From CANDOC01 sp965261725 (GTDB lineage Bacteria; Pseudomonadota; Gammaproteobacteria; Pseudomonadales; Endozoicomonadaceae): a stretch of DNA of 64,000 nucleotides. The first letter of the stretch is position 1. Each line of letters begins with the position of its first letter. The DNA lies in assembly GCA_965261725.1 (NCBI GenBank), contig CBDHDU010000016.1, forward strand, positions 1 to 64,000, given 5' to 3'. The position numbers were made by a program, and so were the translations under genes. Positions 29,478 to 38,857 of this stretch are shown here, one piece after another. The notes beneath the pieces were generated by a model, which did not search any database, was not told the DNA's origin, and saw only the letters and a program-made list of their open reading frames with translations.

Positions 29478-30845
29478 ATGGAATTATCCAGCCTGTCCGC
29501 GATCTCCCCTGTTGACGGCCGTTACGGCAGTAAAACAGCTGCACTGCGCCCTGTCCTGAGTGAATTTGGCCTGATTCGATTCCGTGTTCTGGTTGAAGTA
29601 CGCTGGCTTGAAAAGCTGGCAGACCACGCGGGTATCGCTGAACTGACGCCCCTCAGTCAGGAAGCACGTGACTTTCTGAATACTTTGGCAACGGATTTTT
29701 CTGAAGCCGATGCCGCACGCATTAAGACAATCGAGCGTACCACGAACCACGACGTTAAAGCCGTCGAATACTTTATCAAGGAAAAGCTCGAAGCCAATAC
29801 CGAACTGGCTGCGATGAGTGAGTTTGTCCACTTCGCCTGCACCTCCGAGGATATCAACAACCTTTCCCATGGCCTGATGCTGAAAACCGCCCTGAGTGAA
29901 GTTGTTCTGCCTTCCATGGAAGAAGTACTGACCTCGGTTCGGAGTCTGGCGCTGGATCTGGCTGAACAGCCCATGCTGTCCCGCACTCACGGTCAAACGG
30001 CGTCACCCAGCACCATGGGCAAGGAAATGGCTAACGTCGCAGCTCGCCTGCAGCGTCAGCTGGAGCAGATTAAGAGCATTCCTATGCTCGGCAAAATCAA
30101 CGGCGCGGTCGGCAACTATAACGCCCATATGGTCGCTTACCCGAACGTTGACTGGCAGGCTCACGCTGAAAAATTCGTCACTTCTATCGGTCTGAGCTGG
30201 AATCCCTACACAACTCAGATCGAGCCTCACGATTACATCGCTGAGCTGTTTGATGCCATTGCCCGCTTCAACACCATCCTGATCGACTATGACCGGGATA
30301 TCTGGGGTTATATATCCATGGGCTACTTCAAACAGAAAACGATTGCCGGAGAAGTGGGTTCTTCCACCATGCCGCACAAGGTCAACCCGATTGACTTCGA
30401 AAACTCCGAAGGCAACCTGGGTATTGCCAATGCCGTGATGGAGCATCTGGCACGCAAATTGCCGGTTTCCCGCTGGCAGCGCGACCTGACTGACTCTACC
30501 GTACTGCGTAACCTAGGCGTTGGTCTGGCACACAGTCTGATTGCCTGGCAGTCCAGCCTGAAAGGTAATGGCAAGCTGGAACTGAATGCTCAGTCTCTGG
30601 CTAGCGATCTCGATAGTAGCTGGGAAGTCATGGCGGAGCCGATCCAAACCGTCATGCGTCGCTACGGTATCGAGAAGCCATACGAAAAACTGAAAGAGCT
30701 GACTCGCGGTCGCACTATCACACAGGAAGTGATTGCCGACTTTATCGATACGCTGGAAATTCCGGAAATCGCCAAGCAGCAGCTAAAGGCGCTGACGCCT
30801 GCCAGCTATATTGGTAACGCTGTCGATCAGGCAAAGAATATCTGA
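29478..30845 (+). CDS. purB: Adenylosuccinate lyase
   Basis: A 455-residue enzyme of the fumarase/aspartase superfamily acting twice in purine synthesis (SAICAR to AICAR, and adenylosuccinate to AMP). The start MELSSLSAISPVDGRYG is canonical, and the superfamily signature GEVGSSTMPHKVNP is present, as are TSEDINNLSHG and SRTHGQTASPSTMGKEM. ATG 29478 has GGTGAG 7 bases upstream and gives the E. coli-like length (456); an in-frame ATG at 29463 is less likely. A TAGAAT about 50 bases upstream may be its -10 element. Confidence 0.96.
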   Translation: MELSSLSAISPVDGRYGSKTAALRPVLSEFGLIRFRVLVEVRWLEKLADHAGIAELTPLSQEARDFLNTLATDFSEADAARIKTIERTTNHDVKAVEYFIKEKLEANTELAAMSEFVHFACTSEDINNLSHGLMLKTALSEVVLPSMEEVLTSVRSLALDLAEQPMLSRTHGQTASPSTMGKEMANVAARLQRQLEQIKSIPMLGKINGAVGNYNAHMVAYPNVDWQAHAEKFVTSIGLSWNPYTTQIEPHDYIAELFDAIARFNTILIDYDRDIWGYISMGYFKQKTIAGEVGSSTMPHKVNPIDFENSEGNLGIANAVMEHLARKLPVSRWQRDLTDSTVLRNLGVGLAHSLIAWQSSLKGNGKLELNAQSLASDLDSSWEVMAEPIQTVMRRYGIEKPYEKLKELTRGRTITQEVIADFIDTLEIPEIAKQQLKALTPASYIGNAVDQAKNI

Positions 30846-30927
30846 TCATTGATATTGCATGCAGCTTTATCATAAGTTGCATGCAGTTTTTCACTTACTC
30901 ACAACAATAAAACTGTTGTACCATAAC

Positions 30928-32046
30928 ATGACATATCAGCTGCATTCGTTTGATTCGAAAAAGTTTTTAGTTGAGTTTTGGCAGAAAAAAACCTGCCTGA
31001 TTAAACGCGGGTTCCCGGATTTTAAAAATCCACTGTCACCCGATGAACTGGCTGGTCTGGCGCTGGAAGCTGACATTGAATCCCGCATTATCCAAGGCTC
31101 CGACCAGAACAATAACTGGCAACTCAGTCACGGGCCTTTTAGTGAGCATGATTTCAGTCAGTTGCCAGAAAATGACTGGACACTACTGGTTCAGGCGGTT
31201 GACCATTGGGTACCGGAAGTCCGGGAACTACTGGAAGCTTTTCGCTTTATTCCCGACTGGCGGCTGGATGATATTATGGTCAGCTATGCAGCGCCGGGCG
31301 GCAGTGTCGGCCCCCACTACGACCAGTATGATGTTTTCCTGATTCAGGGAGCAGGCCGCCGGGAATGGCAGCTGGGACAACACTGCTCAGAACAAAGCCC
31401 TTTGCAGAATCACCCCGACCTCAGACTACTGAGCAAATTCGAAACCAGCCAACGATATATTCTCGAACCCGGCGACATTCTTTATCTGCCTCCCGGCATT
31501 GCACACCATGGTATCACTCTGGATGACTGCATGACCTATTCTGTTGGCTTTCGCGCCCCCAACCACGAAGAGGTTATTAATCATTTTTGTGATTTTGTAG
31601 CCGAGCAACTTGATCCGCAACAACGCTATAACGACCCGGACCTTGAGCTACAAACCAGCGCTGCTAATCTGAGCGACCGTGCACTTTCCCGGGTACAGAC
31701 TATTCTTCATCAGGCACTGAGCAGACCAGAGCAGATCAGCGAATGGTTTGGTCGCTATATGACGGAGCCTAAATACAGCATCGCCCCGCCCCCCGACGAA
31801 CAGCCACCGGTGCTCAACCCTGAGGAGATCGTCTATGTCAATGCGGCTAGCCGGTTATGCTGGCGTCACCAAGACCATGAGTTGCTGTTTTTCACTGATG
31901 GTCAGTGCTGGCGACTCGACCGCAGCCATACGCAATACATTGATCAGCTCTGCCTCCGGCGTCAGCATTCTGTCCCGACAGATCAGCCCGCAGCAATCAT
32001 CAACCTACTCACTGAAATGCTTCAGCAGGGGACGCTCTACCAGTAA
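30928..32046 (+). CDS. roxA: Ribosomal protein uL16 3-hydroxylase (RoxA/YcfD-type cupin)
   Basis: A 372-residue JmjC/cupin-type Fe(II)/2-oxoglutarate oxygenase. It matches the family that hydroxylates an Arg of ribosomal protein L16. The metal-binding HxD is in SVGPHYDQYDVFLIQ, and the distal His is in PGIAHHGITLDDC; AGRREWQLG supports 2-oxoglutarate binding. ATG 30928 gives the family N-terminus and length (E. coli 373); an in-frame start at 30859 would extend it into the intergenic region. The acetyltransferase gene follows after 13 bases. Confidence 0.9.
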   Translation: MTYQLHSFDSKKFLVEFWQKKTCLIKRGFPDFKNPLSPDELAGLALEADIESRIIQGSDQNNNWQLSHGPFSEHDFSQLPENDWTLLVQAVDHWVPEVRELLEAFRFIPDWRLDDIMVSYAAPGGSVGPHYDQYDVFLIQGAGRREWQLGQHCSEQSPLQNHPDLRLLSKFETSQRYILEPGDILYLPPGIAHHGITLDDCMTYSVGFRAPNHEEVINHFCDFVAEQLDPQQRYNDPDLELQTSAANLSDRALSRVQTILHQALSRPEQISEWFGRYMTEPKYSIAPPPDEQPPVLNPEEIVYVNAASRLCWRHQDHELLFFTDGQCWRLDRSHTQYIDQLCLRRQHSVPTDQPAAIINLLTEMLQQGTLYQ

Positions 32047-32059
32047 CAGGTCAGCCAAA

Positions 32060-32509
32060 GTGCAACCCGCGCTCTGGTATAAATCCTGCCGCTGGCAGAA
32101 TGACTCTTCAGCCCTCAAGGCCATCAGGCAGAAGGTCTTTATTGAAGAACAGGGATTCAGACCCGAGGAAGAGTGGGACCACCAAGGTGATCCCGTCTGC
32201 ACCCATTTTCTGGTTAGCCTGACCGAAGAGAATGAGGTACAACCTGAGGATGCTGTTGCCACTGCACGCCTCAGTGATGACGGCTGTATCAGTCGTGTTG
32301 CCGTTCTGGCTCACTACCGGCGACAGGGTATCGGCTATGGGTTAATGCTGAAAGTCATTCAGCAGGCGCGCAAACAAGGGCTTGAATCCGTTTATCTTGG
32401 CGCTCAGGTTCAGGTCATGCCTTTTTACAGCAAGCTGGGATTTGAGGCTTACGACAAACCTTATATGGAAGGCCCGGTTACGCATCGAAAAATGCGTCTG
32501 AAACTTTAA
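32060..32509 (+). CDS. GNAT-family N-acetyltransferase
   Basis: A 149-residue protein with the GNAT fold. The N-terminal helix motif is RQKVFIEEQGFRPEEEWDHQ, the acetyl-CoA binding motif A is VAVLAHYRRQGIGYGLMLKV, and motif B ends with AQVQVMPFYSKLGFEAYDK. The GTG at 32060, with AGG about 9 bases upstream, is chosen because the open frame before it reads roxA DNA out of frame. It follows roxA closely, so the two are likely co-transcribed. The substrate is unknown. Confidence 0.82.
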   Translation: MQPALWYKSCRWQNDSSALKAIRQKVFIEEQGFRPEEEWDHQGDPVCTHFLVSLTEENEVQPEDAVATARLSDDGCISRVAVLAHYRRQGIGYGLMLKVIQQARKQGLESVYLGAQVQVMPFYSKLGFEAYDKPYMEGPVTHRKMRLKL

Positions 32510-32576
32510 TTATCTTTTCATAAGCTCTCCCGCCAATACAAGGCAGCCAGGCTGCCCCGTATCGAGAGAAACCCGA

Positions 32577-34757
32577 TTAACAACCGTATTTTGTCTTCGC
32601 CTCACGACGGCGGGCATGCAGTACCGGTTCCGTATAACCATTCGGCTGTTTGCAACCTTCCAGCACCAACTCACAGGCAGCCTGGAATGCGACACTGTTT
32701 TCAAAATCCGGTGCCATATTACGATAGCCGGAATCACCGGCATTCTGTCGGTCTACCACCGCTGCCATCCGCTGCATGGTTTCAATAACCTGCGCTTCGC
32801 TGCACACAACATGACGAAGCCAGTTGGCTATATGCTGGCTGGAAATCCGCAGTGTTGCCCGATCTTCCATCAGGCCAACATCATTGATATCCGGCACTTT
32901 GGAGCAGCCTACACCCTGCTCAACCCAGCGCACTACATAACCGAGAATTCCCTGGGCGTTATTATCGAGTTCTTGTTGAACGACTTTCGGCGTCAACACG
33001 GAAACATCCGCCTGCAATGGCAGGGTGAGAATATCATCAATACTTGCAGGTTCCCGGCTTGCCAGTTCATCCTGCCGCTGAGGGACATTAATCCGGTGAT
33101 AGTGAATGGCATGCAACGTGGCAGCTGTCGGTGATGGCACCCAGGCCGTATTGGCACCGGAAAGCGGATGAGCAACCTTCTGCTCCATCATCTGCGCCAT
33201 CTCATCCGGCATCGCCCACATGCCTTTACCAATCTGTGCTTTTCCTTTAAGACCGGTTGCTAAGCCCGTGTCCACATTGGCATTTTCATAAGCCTTGATC
33301 CAGGCAGACTGCTTCATTTGCCCTTTCGGCACCATCGGGCCTGCTTCCATGCTGGTATGGATTTCATCTCCGGTACGATCAAGGAAGCCGGTATTGATAA
33401 AGACGGTACGGTTCTGCGCCGCCTTGATACAAGCTTTCAGATTAATCGTCGTACGACGTTCTTCATCCATAATGCCCATTTTCAGGGTATAGCGTGGTAG
33501 TTTGAGAACATCTTCAATGCGATTAAAGAGCTTATCCGCAAATGCGACTTCTTCCGGACCATGCATTTTGGGCTTAACAATATACACACTGTTCTGGCGT
33601 GAATTCCGGCATTGTGAATTGCTTTTCAAATCATGGATAGCCGCCAGCGACGTCACCATACCATCTAGAATTCCCTCAGGTATTTCATTACCCTCTTTAT
33701 CCAATACCGCATCGTTTGTCATCAGATGACCGACATTACGGACAAACAACAAGCTGCGACCATGCAGGCTCAGGGTGCTGCCATCAGGTGCTGTATATTC
33801 CCGGTCTGGATTCATACTTCGAGTGAAGGTCTTATCGCCCTTTTCAATCCGCTCTTCAAGCGAACCTTTCATCAAGCCAAGCCAGTTACGGTAAACCTGC
33901 GCCTTGTCTGCAGCATCGACTGCAGCAATGGAATCTTCGCAATCCATGATCGTAGACAGCGCCGATTCCATCAGCACATCTTTGACGTGTGCCGGGTCAG
34001 TCTGGCCGATTGGATGTTCAGCATCTATCTGAATTTCAGCGTGTAATTCATTGTTTTTTAACAGAACAGCTGTCGGTGCTGTCTGCTCGCCTCGAAAGCC
34101 CACAAACTTTTCCGGGGCTTGCAATCCGGTTTCCCGACCACTGCTCAAGGTAACGGCCAGTTGGTTTTCCTTAACGCTGTAACCGACTGCATCAGCATGG
34201 GAACCATTTACCAGTGGAGCGATTTCATCGAGCAGATTACGCGCAAAGGCAATGACCTGCTGACCACGCATCGGATTATACCCCTGCCCTTTTTCTGCAC
34301 CCTCTGCTTCAGAAATAACATCCGTTCCATAGAGCGCATCATACAACGAACCCCAGCGGGCATTAGCGGCATTCAGTGCATAACGGGCGTTCATAACCGG
34401 CACAACCAGCTGCGGACCTGCCATAGTTGCCAGTTCAGCATCCACATTTTCAGTGGTCACAGCAAAGTCTTCAGGTTCATCAACAAGATAACCGACAGAC
34501 TGCAGGAATACTTTGTAGGCAATATGATCGTGCGGCTTGCCCTGCTGTTCACGATGCCACTGATCTATCTGCAGCTGCAGCGCATCACGTTTTTTCAGCA
34601 AAGCCTGATTCTCTGGTCCCAGCTCGGCAAGAATGGCTTCCAAACCCTGCCAGAAATCGCGTACTTCTATACCGGTGCCCGGAATAATGTCATTTTGAAC
34701 CAGCTCGTCGAGTACCTGTGCAACCTGCAGGCCGCCTCTTGTTATACGTTCAGTCAT
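32577..34757 (-). CDS. glcB: Malate synthase G
   Basis: A 726-residue monomeric malate synthase condensing glyoxylate with acetyl-CoA. Signature parts are VVPVMNARYALNAANARWGSL, IMDCEDSIAAVDAADKAQVY, NSVYIVKPKMHGPEEVAFAD, LKMGIMDEERRTTINLKACI and the C-terminal NGYTEPVLHARRREAK. Length matches E. coli GlcB (723). ATG 34757 is preferred over the in-frame 34805. It converges on roxA and the acetyltransferase. With aceA about 4 kb away it completes the glyoxylate bypass. Confidence 0.96.
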   Translation of the reverse strand: MTERITRGGLQVAQVLDELVQNDIIPGTGIEVRDFWQGLEAILAELGPENQALLKKRDALQLQIDQWHREQQGKPHDHIAYKVFLQSVGYLVDEPEDFAVTTENVDAELATMAGPQLVVPVMNARYALNAANARWGSLYDALYGTDVISEAEGAEKGQGYNPMRGQQVIAFARNLLDEIAPLVNGSHADAVGYSVKENQLAVTLSSGRETGLQAPEKFVGFRGEQTAPTAVLLKNNELHAEIQIDAEHPIGQTDPAHVKDVLMESALSTIMDCEDSIAAVDAADKAQVYRNWLGLMKGSLEERIEKGDKTFTRSMNPDREYTAPDGSTLSLHGRSLLFVRNVGHLMTNDAVLDKEGNEIPEGILDGMVTSLAAIHDLKSNSQCRNSRQNSVYIVKPKMHGPEEVAFADKLFNRIEDVLKLPRYTLKMGIMDEERRTTINLKACIKAAQNRTVFINTGFLDRTGDEIHTSMEAGPMVPKGQMKQSAWIKAYENANVDTGLATGLKGKAQIGKGMWAMPDEMAQMMEQKVAHPLSGANTAWVPSPTAATLHAIHYHRINVPQRQDELASREPASIDDILTLPLQADVSVLTPKVVQQELDNNAQGILGYVVRWVEQGVGCSKVPDINDVGLMEDRATLRISSQHIANWLRHVVCSEAQVIETMQRMAAVVDRQNAGDSGYRNMAPDFENSVAFQAACELVLEGCKQPNGYTEPVLHARRREAKTKYGC

Positions 34758-35208
34758 CGTTATTGCCCTGGTTATGAACTTCCCGGTCGTACAACAGCGC
34801 TGCACAACCCTACAGACCCAGTCGATTCTAGAGGATTTGAATAAATGGCATGTAATCGGTGGGCTTATGTTCAGTATTTAGAATATGAATAAACATCGCC
34901 GTTTTTATTGCTTAACAATGCTCTCCTGACTGAACGAAAGCAGATCTGCCCCAGGCCGCATCATTAACCCTGAAAACGGCTGTAGACAATGGTGAGCACA
35001 CGGTTGCTGTTAACCCTTTGTCAGGATTACACAGGGCTTGATGACGAAAATATTACCAGCCGCTGGGCACAGGCTATTCAGGCTTTTGCTGCCATACATA
35101 AAGCAACAACACCTGCCGTATACTTCCAACAGCCCCCGACACAAAGCGGTCATGCTTCTCATACTCAGGTTATGACACGTGCTATTGCCGGTAACAGTTA
35201 GGTTCTGT
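34758..35208. other. Intergenic region, no supported gene
   Basis: A 451-base stretch upstream of glcB and downstream of the hybrid kinase. It presumably holds the glcB promoter. A 70-codon open frame at 34989-35201 (plus) has no recognisable domain and no clear ribosome site; it is not called. Confidence 0.35.
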
Positions 35209-36567
35209 TTAGTCCAGTAAACGCTCCATCACGGTAACCAGCTGCTCCAGGTCAAGCGGTTTTGACAGAAATTCGCTGGCACCGCTGCCCAGTGCCTTCT
35301 TGCGATCCTCCGGGTAAGCCTTGGCGCTAGCGACAATAATCGGCAGCTGTTTTACAGACGGCGCATTCTGCAACTCCTGAAGCACATCATAACCATCCAT
35401 GACCGGCATCATTATGTCGAGAATCACCAGATCAAATCCGTTATCTTCTTCCAGTATTTTCCGCAACCCAAAACGACCGTTGTCAGCAATGGCAACTTTC
35501 ACCCCCAGTTGTTGTAAGAACTTTGACAAGGCGAAACCAGCGCGCAAGTCGTCGTCCACCAGCAAGACCTGTTTTCCCTGAAGTTTGTCACTGATATCAA
35601 TAGCCAGTGAGTTATCCGGCGCTTCTTCAGGTTCAGCAATACCCGCCACTGGTTGTCCGGTTTTTATGGGCAAAATTAATGAGAAGCAACTTCCCCTGCC
35701 CGGCTGGCTTTCAACCTCCAGCCTTCCCCCAAGCAACTTGGCAAGTTTGTTGGAAATAGTCAGTCCAAGCCCGGTTCCGCCGTAATTACGGGTCGTCGAA
35801 CCATCCGCCTGAGTAAAAGCCTCGAAGATTACTTGCTGCTTGCCTTCCGGAATACCTATACCGGTATCTTCAACACTGATACGCAACTCATTTTCAACAG
35901 TCACTTCCAGCCCTAAACGAACATGACCTTTTTCAGTAAATTTAATCGCATTCCCCAGCAGGTTTTTAATGATTTGCTGTAACCGCTGCGAGTCCGTCAC
36001 AATAACGGGCGGCAGCTCAGCATCCAGTGACACATTGAACGCAATCTGTTTCTGCTTGGCGAGCGGTTTAAACATTTTCAGGAGGTACTGAGACAAGTCC
36101 TGCAGAATCACCGCGTCTTCAATAGTATCCAGCCGTCCGGCCTGAATCCGCGACAGGTCAAGGATTTCCCCAATCAGTTGCAACAGATCATTACCACTGG
36201 CCAAAATCACTTTGGCGGTTTCTATCTGATCCGCTGTCAGATTGCTTTCCTGATTCGCCGCCAGCGTCCTCGCCAGCACCAGCATACTGTTGAGTGGTGT
36301 TCGCAACTCATGGGAAACATTCGCCAGAAATTCATCTTTATAACGGTTAGAATCTTCCAGCTCCTGCGCCTTCTGGGTTAAGCGCTGGTTCGCTTCTTCA
36401 AGTTCCGCAGTACGCACTGTAACCTGACTTTCGAGACCATCATTGAGGTCTTTCAATTCCCGGTTACGGTAAAACAGCTCGCGGGTTTTTTCTTCGGCAA
36501 TCTGTTCTGCCTGCCTTCTGGCATTACGCTCCCGTTCGATACGGCGCTTATAGGCAACCTCATCCAC
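35209..36567 (-). CDS. Hybrid sensor histidine kinase/response regulator paired with H-NOX
   Basis: A 452-residue cytosolic hybrid kinase. Residues 1-78 are a charged coiled coil with no membrane helix, so it is soluble. The HisKA H-box is VSHELRTPLNS with phospho-acceptor His86. The ATPase domain has NLLGNAIKFTEKG (N box), VEDTGIGIPEG (G1) and GGTGLGLTIS (G2). A receiver domain fills the C-terminus, with VDDD, phospho-acceptor Asp384 in LVILDIMMPVMDGY and the conserved Lys in FLSKPLDLEQL. It lacks its own sensor domain; the H-NOX gene ends 2 bases upstream, so that protein is its likely NO sensor. The output regulator is not in the window. Confidence 0.92.
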   Translation of the reverse strand: MDEVAYKRRIERERNARRQAEQIAEEKTRELFYRNRELKDLNDGLESQVTVRTAELEEANQRLTQKAQELEDSNRYKDEFLANVSHELRTPLNSMLVLARTLAANQESNLTADQIETAKVILASGNDLLQLIGEILDLSRIQAGRLDTIEDAVILQDLSQYLLKMFKPLAKQKQIAFNVSLDAELPPVIVTDSQRLQQIIKNLLGNAIKFTEKGHVRLGLEVTVENELRISVEDTGIGIPEGKQQVIFEAFTQADGSTTRNYGGTGLGLTISNKLAKLLGGRLEVESQPGRGSCFSLILPIKTGQPVAGIAEPEEAPDNSLAIDISDKLQGKQVLLVDDDLRAGFALSKFLQQLGVKVAIADNGRFGLRKILEEDNGFDLVILDIMMPVMDGYDVLQELQNAPSVKQLPIIVASAKAYPEDRKKALGSGASEFLSKPLDLEQLVTVMERLLD

Positions 36568-36569
36568 GA

Positions 36570-37115
36570 TCAGGCTGCCCTCTTCAGAATAAACCGCGCT
36601 TCTAAACCAGCCGGATCACTGAGATCCTCACGAGAAACTGTGACATTCTCATTAAAGTGCTTGATACAGCCATCTATTAAACCGTGAGCCAGGTCGGCAA
36701 ACGGGCGAAGGGATTGATAGTGAACCGAAAGTTCATTATCTGAAACACGCTCTGTCCCAAGTGTTGGCAGTTGCGCATCCGGATAAAGCTTGGCGACCTC
36801 AACATGAATGTAATCTTCAACCCGCTCAAGAAAATCAAAGGTACTGTTCAGCCCCTGAAAGAAACTTTCGTGGATTTCACTGAATCGTGAAAAGAGATGT
36901 AGACCAAAAGCATGGATAAGGTCACCCACAGCGACGCTGGTCTGCTCGGAAAGCGCCACGACCATATTGACAATTTCACCATGGTCATAGGTGCCGAGCG
37001 TTGTATAGCTGCCACCGGATTCCGGCTGGACTTTTTCCAGAATGGCGTCGACCACCTCATAAGAGAATTTGGTTTCCACCATTTCCAGAAATTCAGTAAA
37101 AACAACCCCTTTCAT
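36570..37115 (-). CDS. H-NOX heme nitric-oxide/oxygen binding protein
   Basis: A 181-residue heme sensor protein. It starts MKGVVFTEFLEMVE, and the proximal heme ligand is His104 in DYIHVEVAKLYPDAQLP. The heme-propionate motif YxSxR is present as YQSLR (133-137). No obvious distal Tyr typical of O2-binding H-NOX could be verified, so NO sensing is likely but unproven. The 2-base gap to the hybrid kinase indicates translational coupling. In related marine bacteria such pairs control biofilm or symbiotic behaviour in response to NO. Confidence 0.93.
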   Translation of the reverse strand: MKGVVFTEFLEMVETKFSYEVVDAILEKVQPESGGSYTTLGTYDHGEIVNMVVALSEQTSVAVGDLIHAFGLHLFSRFSEIHESFFQGLNSTFDFLERVEDYIHVEVAKLYPDAQLPTLGTERVSDNELSVHYQSLRPFADLAHGLIDGCIKHFNENVTVSREDLSDPAGLEARFILKRAA

Positions 37116-37161
37116 ATCGCCGGCCTCCCTGCCAGTGTTAGGACTGCTTATATTGAAATGA

Positions 37162-37764
37162 TTAGCGATGCCGCTTCTGATGGCGCTCCAGATTATCCAT
37201 GCGCGCCTGTTCTGACTTCTTCAGCATAATATAAACAGCACCGGTTCCGCCATGTTGTTTCTGAGCACTGTGATAAGCCAGCACACTGGGCAGTTCCAGC
37301 AGCCATTTAGCGGTAAAGCTTTTTAAAATAGCGGGCTGTTCACGGTTACGGTGCCCCTTGCCATGAACAATAATTGCCGTGCGAATACCAAACTGCACAC
37401 AGTCACGGACAAACCGGAAAACCTCGGTGCGTGCCTGCTCAACCGTTTTCAGGTGCAGATCCAGCCGGGCATCAATCGGATACTGACCTAACCGCAGCTT
37501 ACGGAATACACCATGCTGTACCCCGCTGCTGCACCAGGACAGCATCGCATCGGCTTCAACGCGATCAACATGGTCATTAGTCAAGCCATCCCATTCGGCT
37601 TCAAGTTCTTCCTGAGCCGACAGTTGCCGCTGTACCTGGCTATCGCTTGGCCCGCGCCACTTCTGACGGGCATCTATTGTCTTGGGACCTTTCAGCGGAC
37701 TGACACCTTCCAGTGCCTGCTGAAACAGATCCTCTTCGTCGTGAACACTCATTCTGTTTTCCAT
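37162..37764 (-). CDS. smrA: Smr-domain DNA endonuclease SmrA-type
   Basis: A 200-residue protein resembling E. coli SmrA (YdaL). The N-terminal part has DEEDLFQQALEGVSPLKGP and GVQHGVFRKLRLGQYPIDAR; the Smr domain has LDLHLKTVEQAR, TAIIVHGKGHRN and the C-terminal HGGTGAVYIMLKKSEQARM. Smr domains nick DNA, but the role in the cell is not settled. An in-frame ATG at 37752 is a plausible alternative start. It sits between the H-NOX gene and the LysR gene on the same strand. Confidence 0.88.
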   Translation of the reverse strand: MENRMSVHDEEDLFQQALEGVSPLKGPKTIDARQKWRGPSDSQVQRQLSAQEELEAEWDGLTNDHVDRVEADAMLSWCSSGVQHGVFRKLRLGQYPIDARLDLHLKTVEQARTEVFRFVRDCVQFGIRTAIIVHGKGHRNREQPAILKSFTAKWLLELPSVLAYHSAQKQHGGTGAVYIMLKKSEQARMDNLERHQKRHR

Positions 37765-37800
37765 CTACACAGGCGTAACGTTCTGCCCTGTCTGTATCTT

Positions 37801-38736
37801 CTACTGAGCGGATGCGACTGAATTGATCGTACGCCGCAACCACTGATGCGCCGGGGTATGATGCAATAGAGGGCTCCAGGCCATTTTGAGTTCAATCGGA
37901 TCAATATCAAACGGAGGCGCCAGCATAATCAGCTGCGGATTTTGCTGCTGCAGTTTTGCTGCCCGGGTCGGCAGTGTCGCAATCAGATCATTATTCTGCG
38001 CCAGCTGCATTGCCACATGGTAATGCCGGGTGAATACAGTAATTGCCCGCTTGTGTCCCAGCTTGCCCAGCGTTTCATCAACCCAGCCCAAGCGCTGCAC
38101 ATCCTGCGGATCAACACCAACCCCTATTCCCATACCGGTTTTACTCACCCAGATATGTCGGGCCTGCAGGTAATTATCCAGCGTGAATTCTTCCAAAATC
38201 GGATTACTACGGGACACCAAACAGGAAAAGTCATCCTGCCACAGGGTGCGCTGGTGAAACGACTGGGGCATATCATCAAAGCGGTTGATAGCCATATCCA
38301 CCCGTCCCTGCTCCACATCCTGAAAACTCACATCACTGGGCGTAAGAATATCCAGTGTAATATGCGGAGCCGCCATCCGTACCTGACGCAGCAGGTTGGG
38401 TATCAGCGTCGACTCTGCATAATCACTGGCCATAATCCGGAATACCCGGTGACTGGATTCCGGATCGAACGGTTTGCGGGGTTGCACAGCCTGATCGATC
38501 TGAACCAGCACCTGACGAATCATCGGTTGTAATTCCAGCGCCTGCTCTGTTGGTGCCATGCCCTCACTGGTACGAACCAGCAGCGGATCACCAAAATAAT
38601 CGCGGAGCCGTCTCAGGCCGTTACTCAGTGCCGGTTGCGAAATACCTAACGAATAAGCGGCACGGGTCACATTTCGTTCCCGTAACAGCGCATCCAGATA
38701 CACGAGAAGGTTCAGATCAATTTTACTGCCATTCAT
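37801..38736 (-). CDS. LysR-family transcriptional regulator divergent from aceA
   Basis: A 311-residue LysR regulator. The winged helix-turn-helix is residues about 5-62 (LDALLRERNVTRAAYSLGIS, QPALSNGLRRLRDYFGDPLL), followed by a linker helix and a two-lobed ligand-binding domain. The start MNGSKIDLNLLVYLDALL at 38736 is the usual LysR N-terminus; an in-frame upstream start at 38784 is less likely. It is transcribed away from isocitrate lyase across 121 bases, a classic arrangement for a regulator of the neighbouring gene. Control of aceA is therefore inferred, and the inducer is unknown. Confidence 0.88.
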   Translation of the reverse strand: MNGSKIDLNLLVYLDALLRERNVTRAAYSLGISQPALSNGLRRLRDYFGDPLLVRTSEGMAPTEQALELQPMIRQVLVQIDQAVQPRKPFDPESSHRVFRIMASDYAESTLIPNLLRQVRMAAPHITLDILTPSDVSFQDVEQGRVDMAINRFDDMPQSFHQRTLWQDDFSCLVSRSNPILEEFTLDNYLQARHIWVSKTGMGIGVGVDPQDVQRLGWVDETLGKLGHKRAITVFTRHYHVAMQLAQNNDLIATLPTRAAKLQQQNPQLIMLAPPFDIDPIELKMAWSPLLHHTPAHQWLRRTINSVASAQ

Positions 38737-38857
38737 TGCATAAATATCGAAAATAAAAACTATAAATTTCCGAAATTGTCTCACAGACCATACACTTCGT
38801 CACGTCAGCTAGCTAAAGCAAATAAGAAGTACATAAACAAAACGACTGGAGTGTGGC

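Noticed and set aside
34989..35201. 70-codon plus-strand open frame between glcB and the hybrid kinase
   Set aside because: No recognised motif, weak start context and no neighbour in the same direction.
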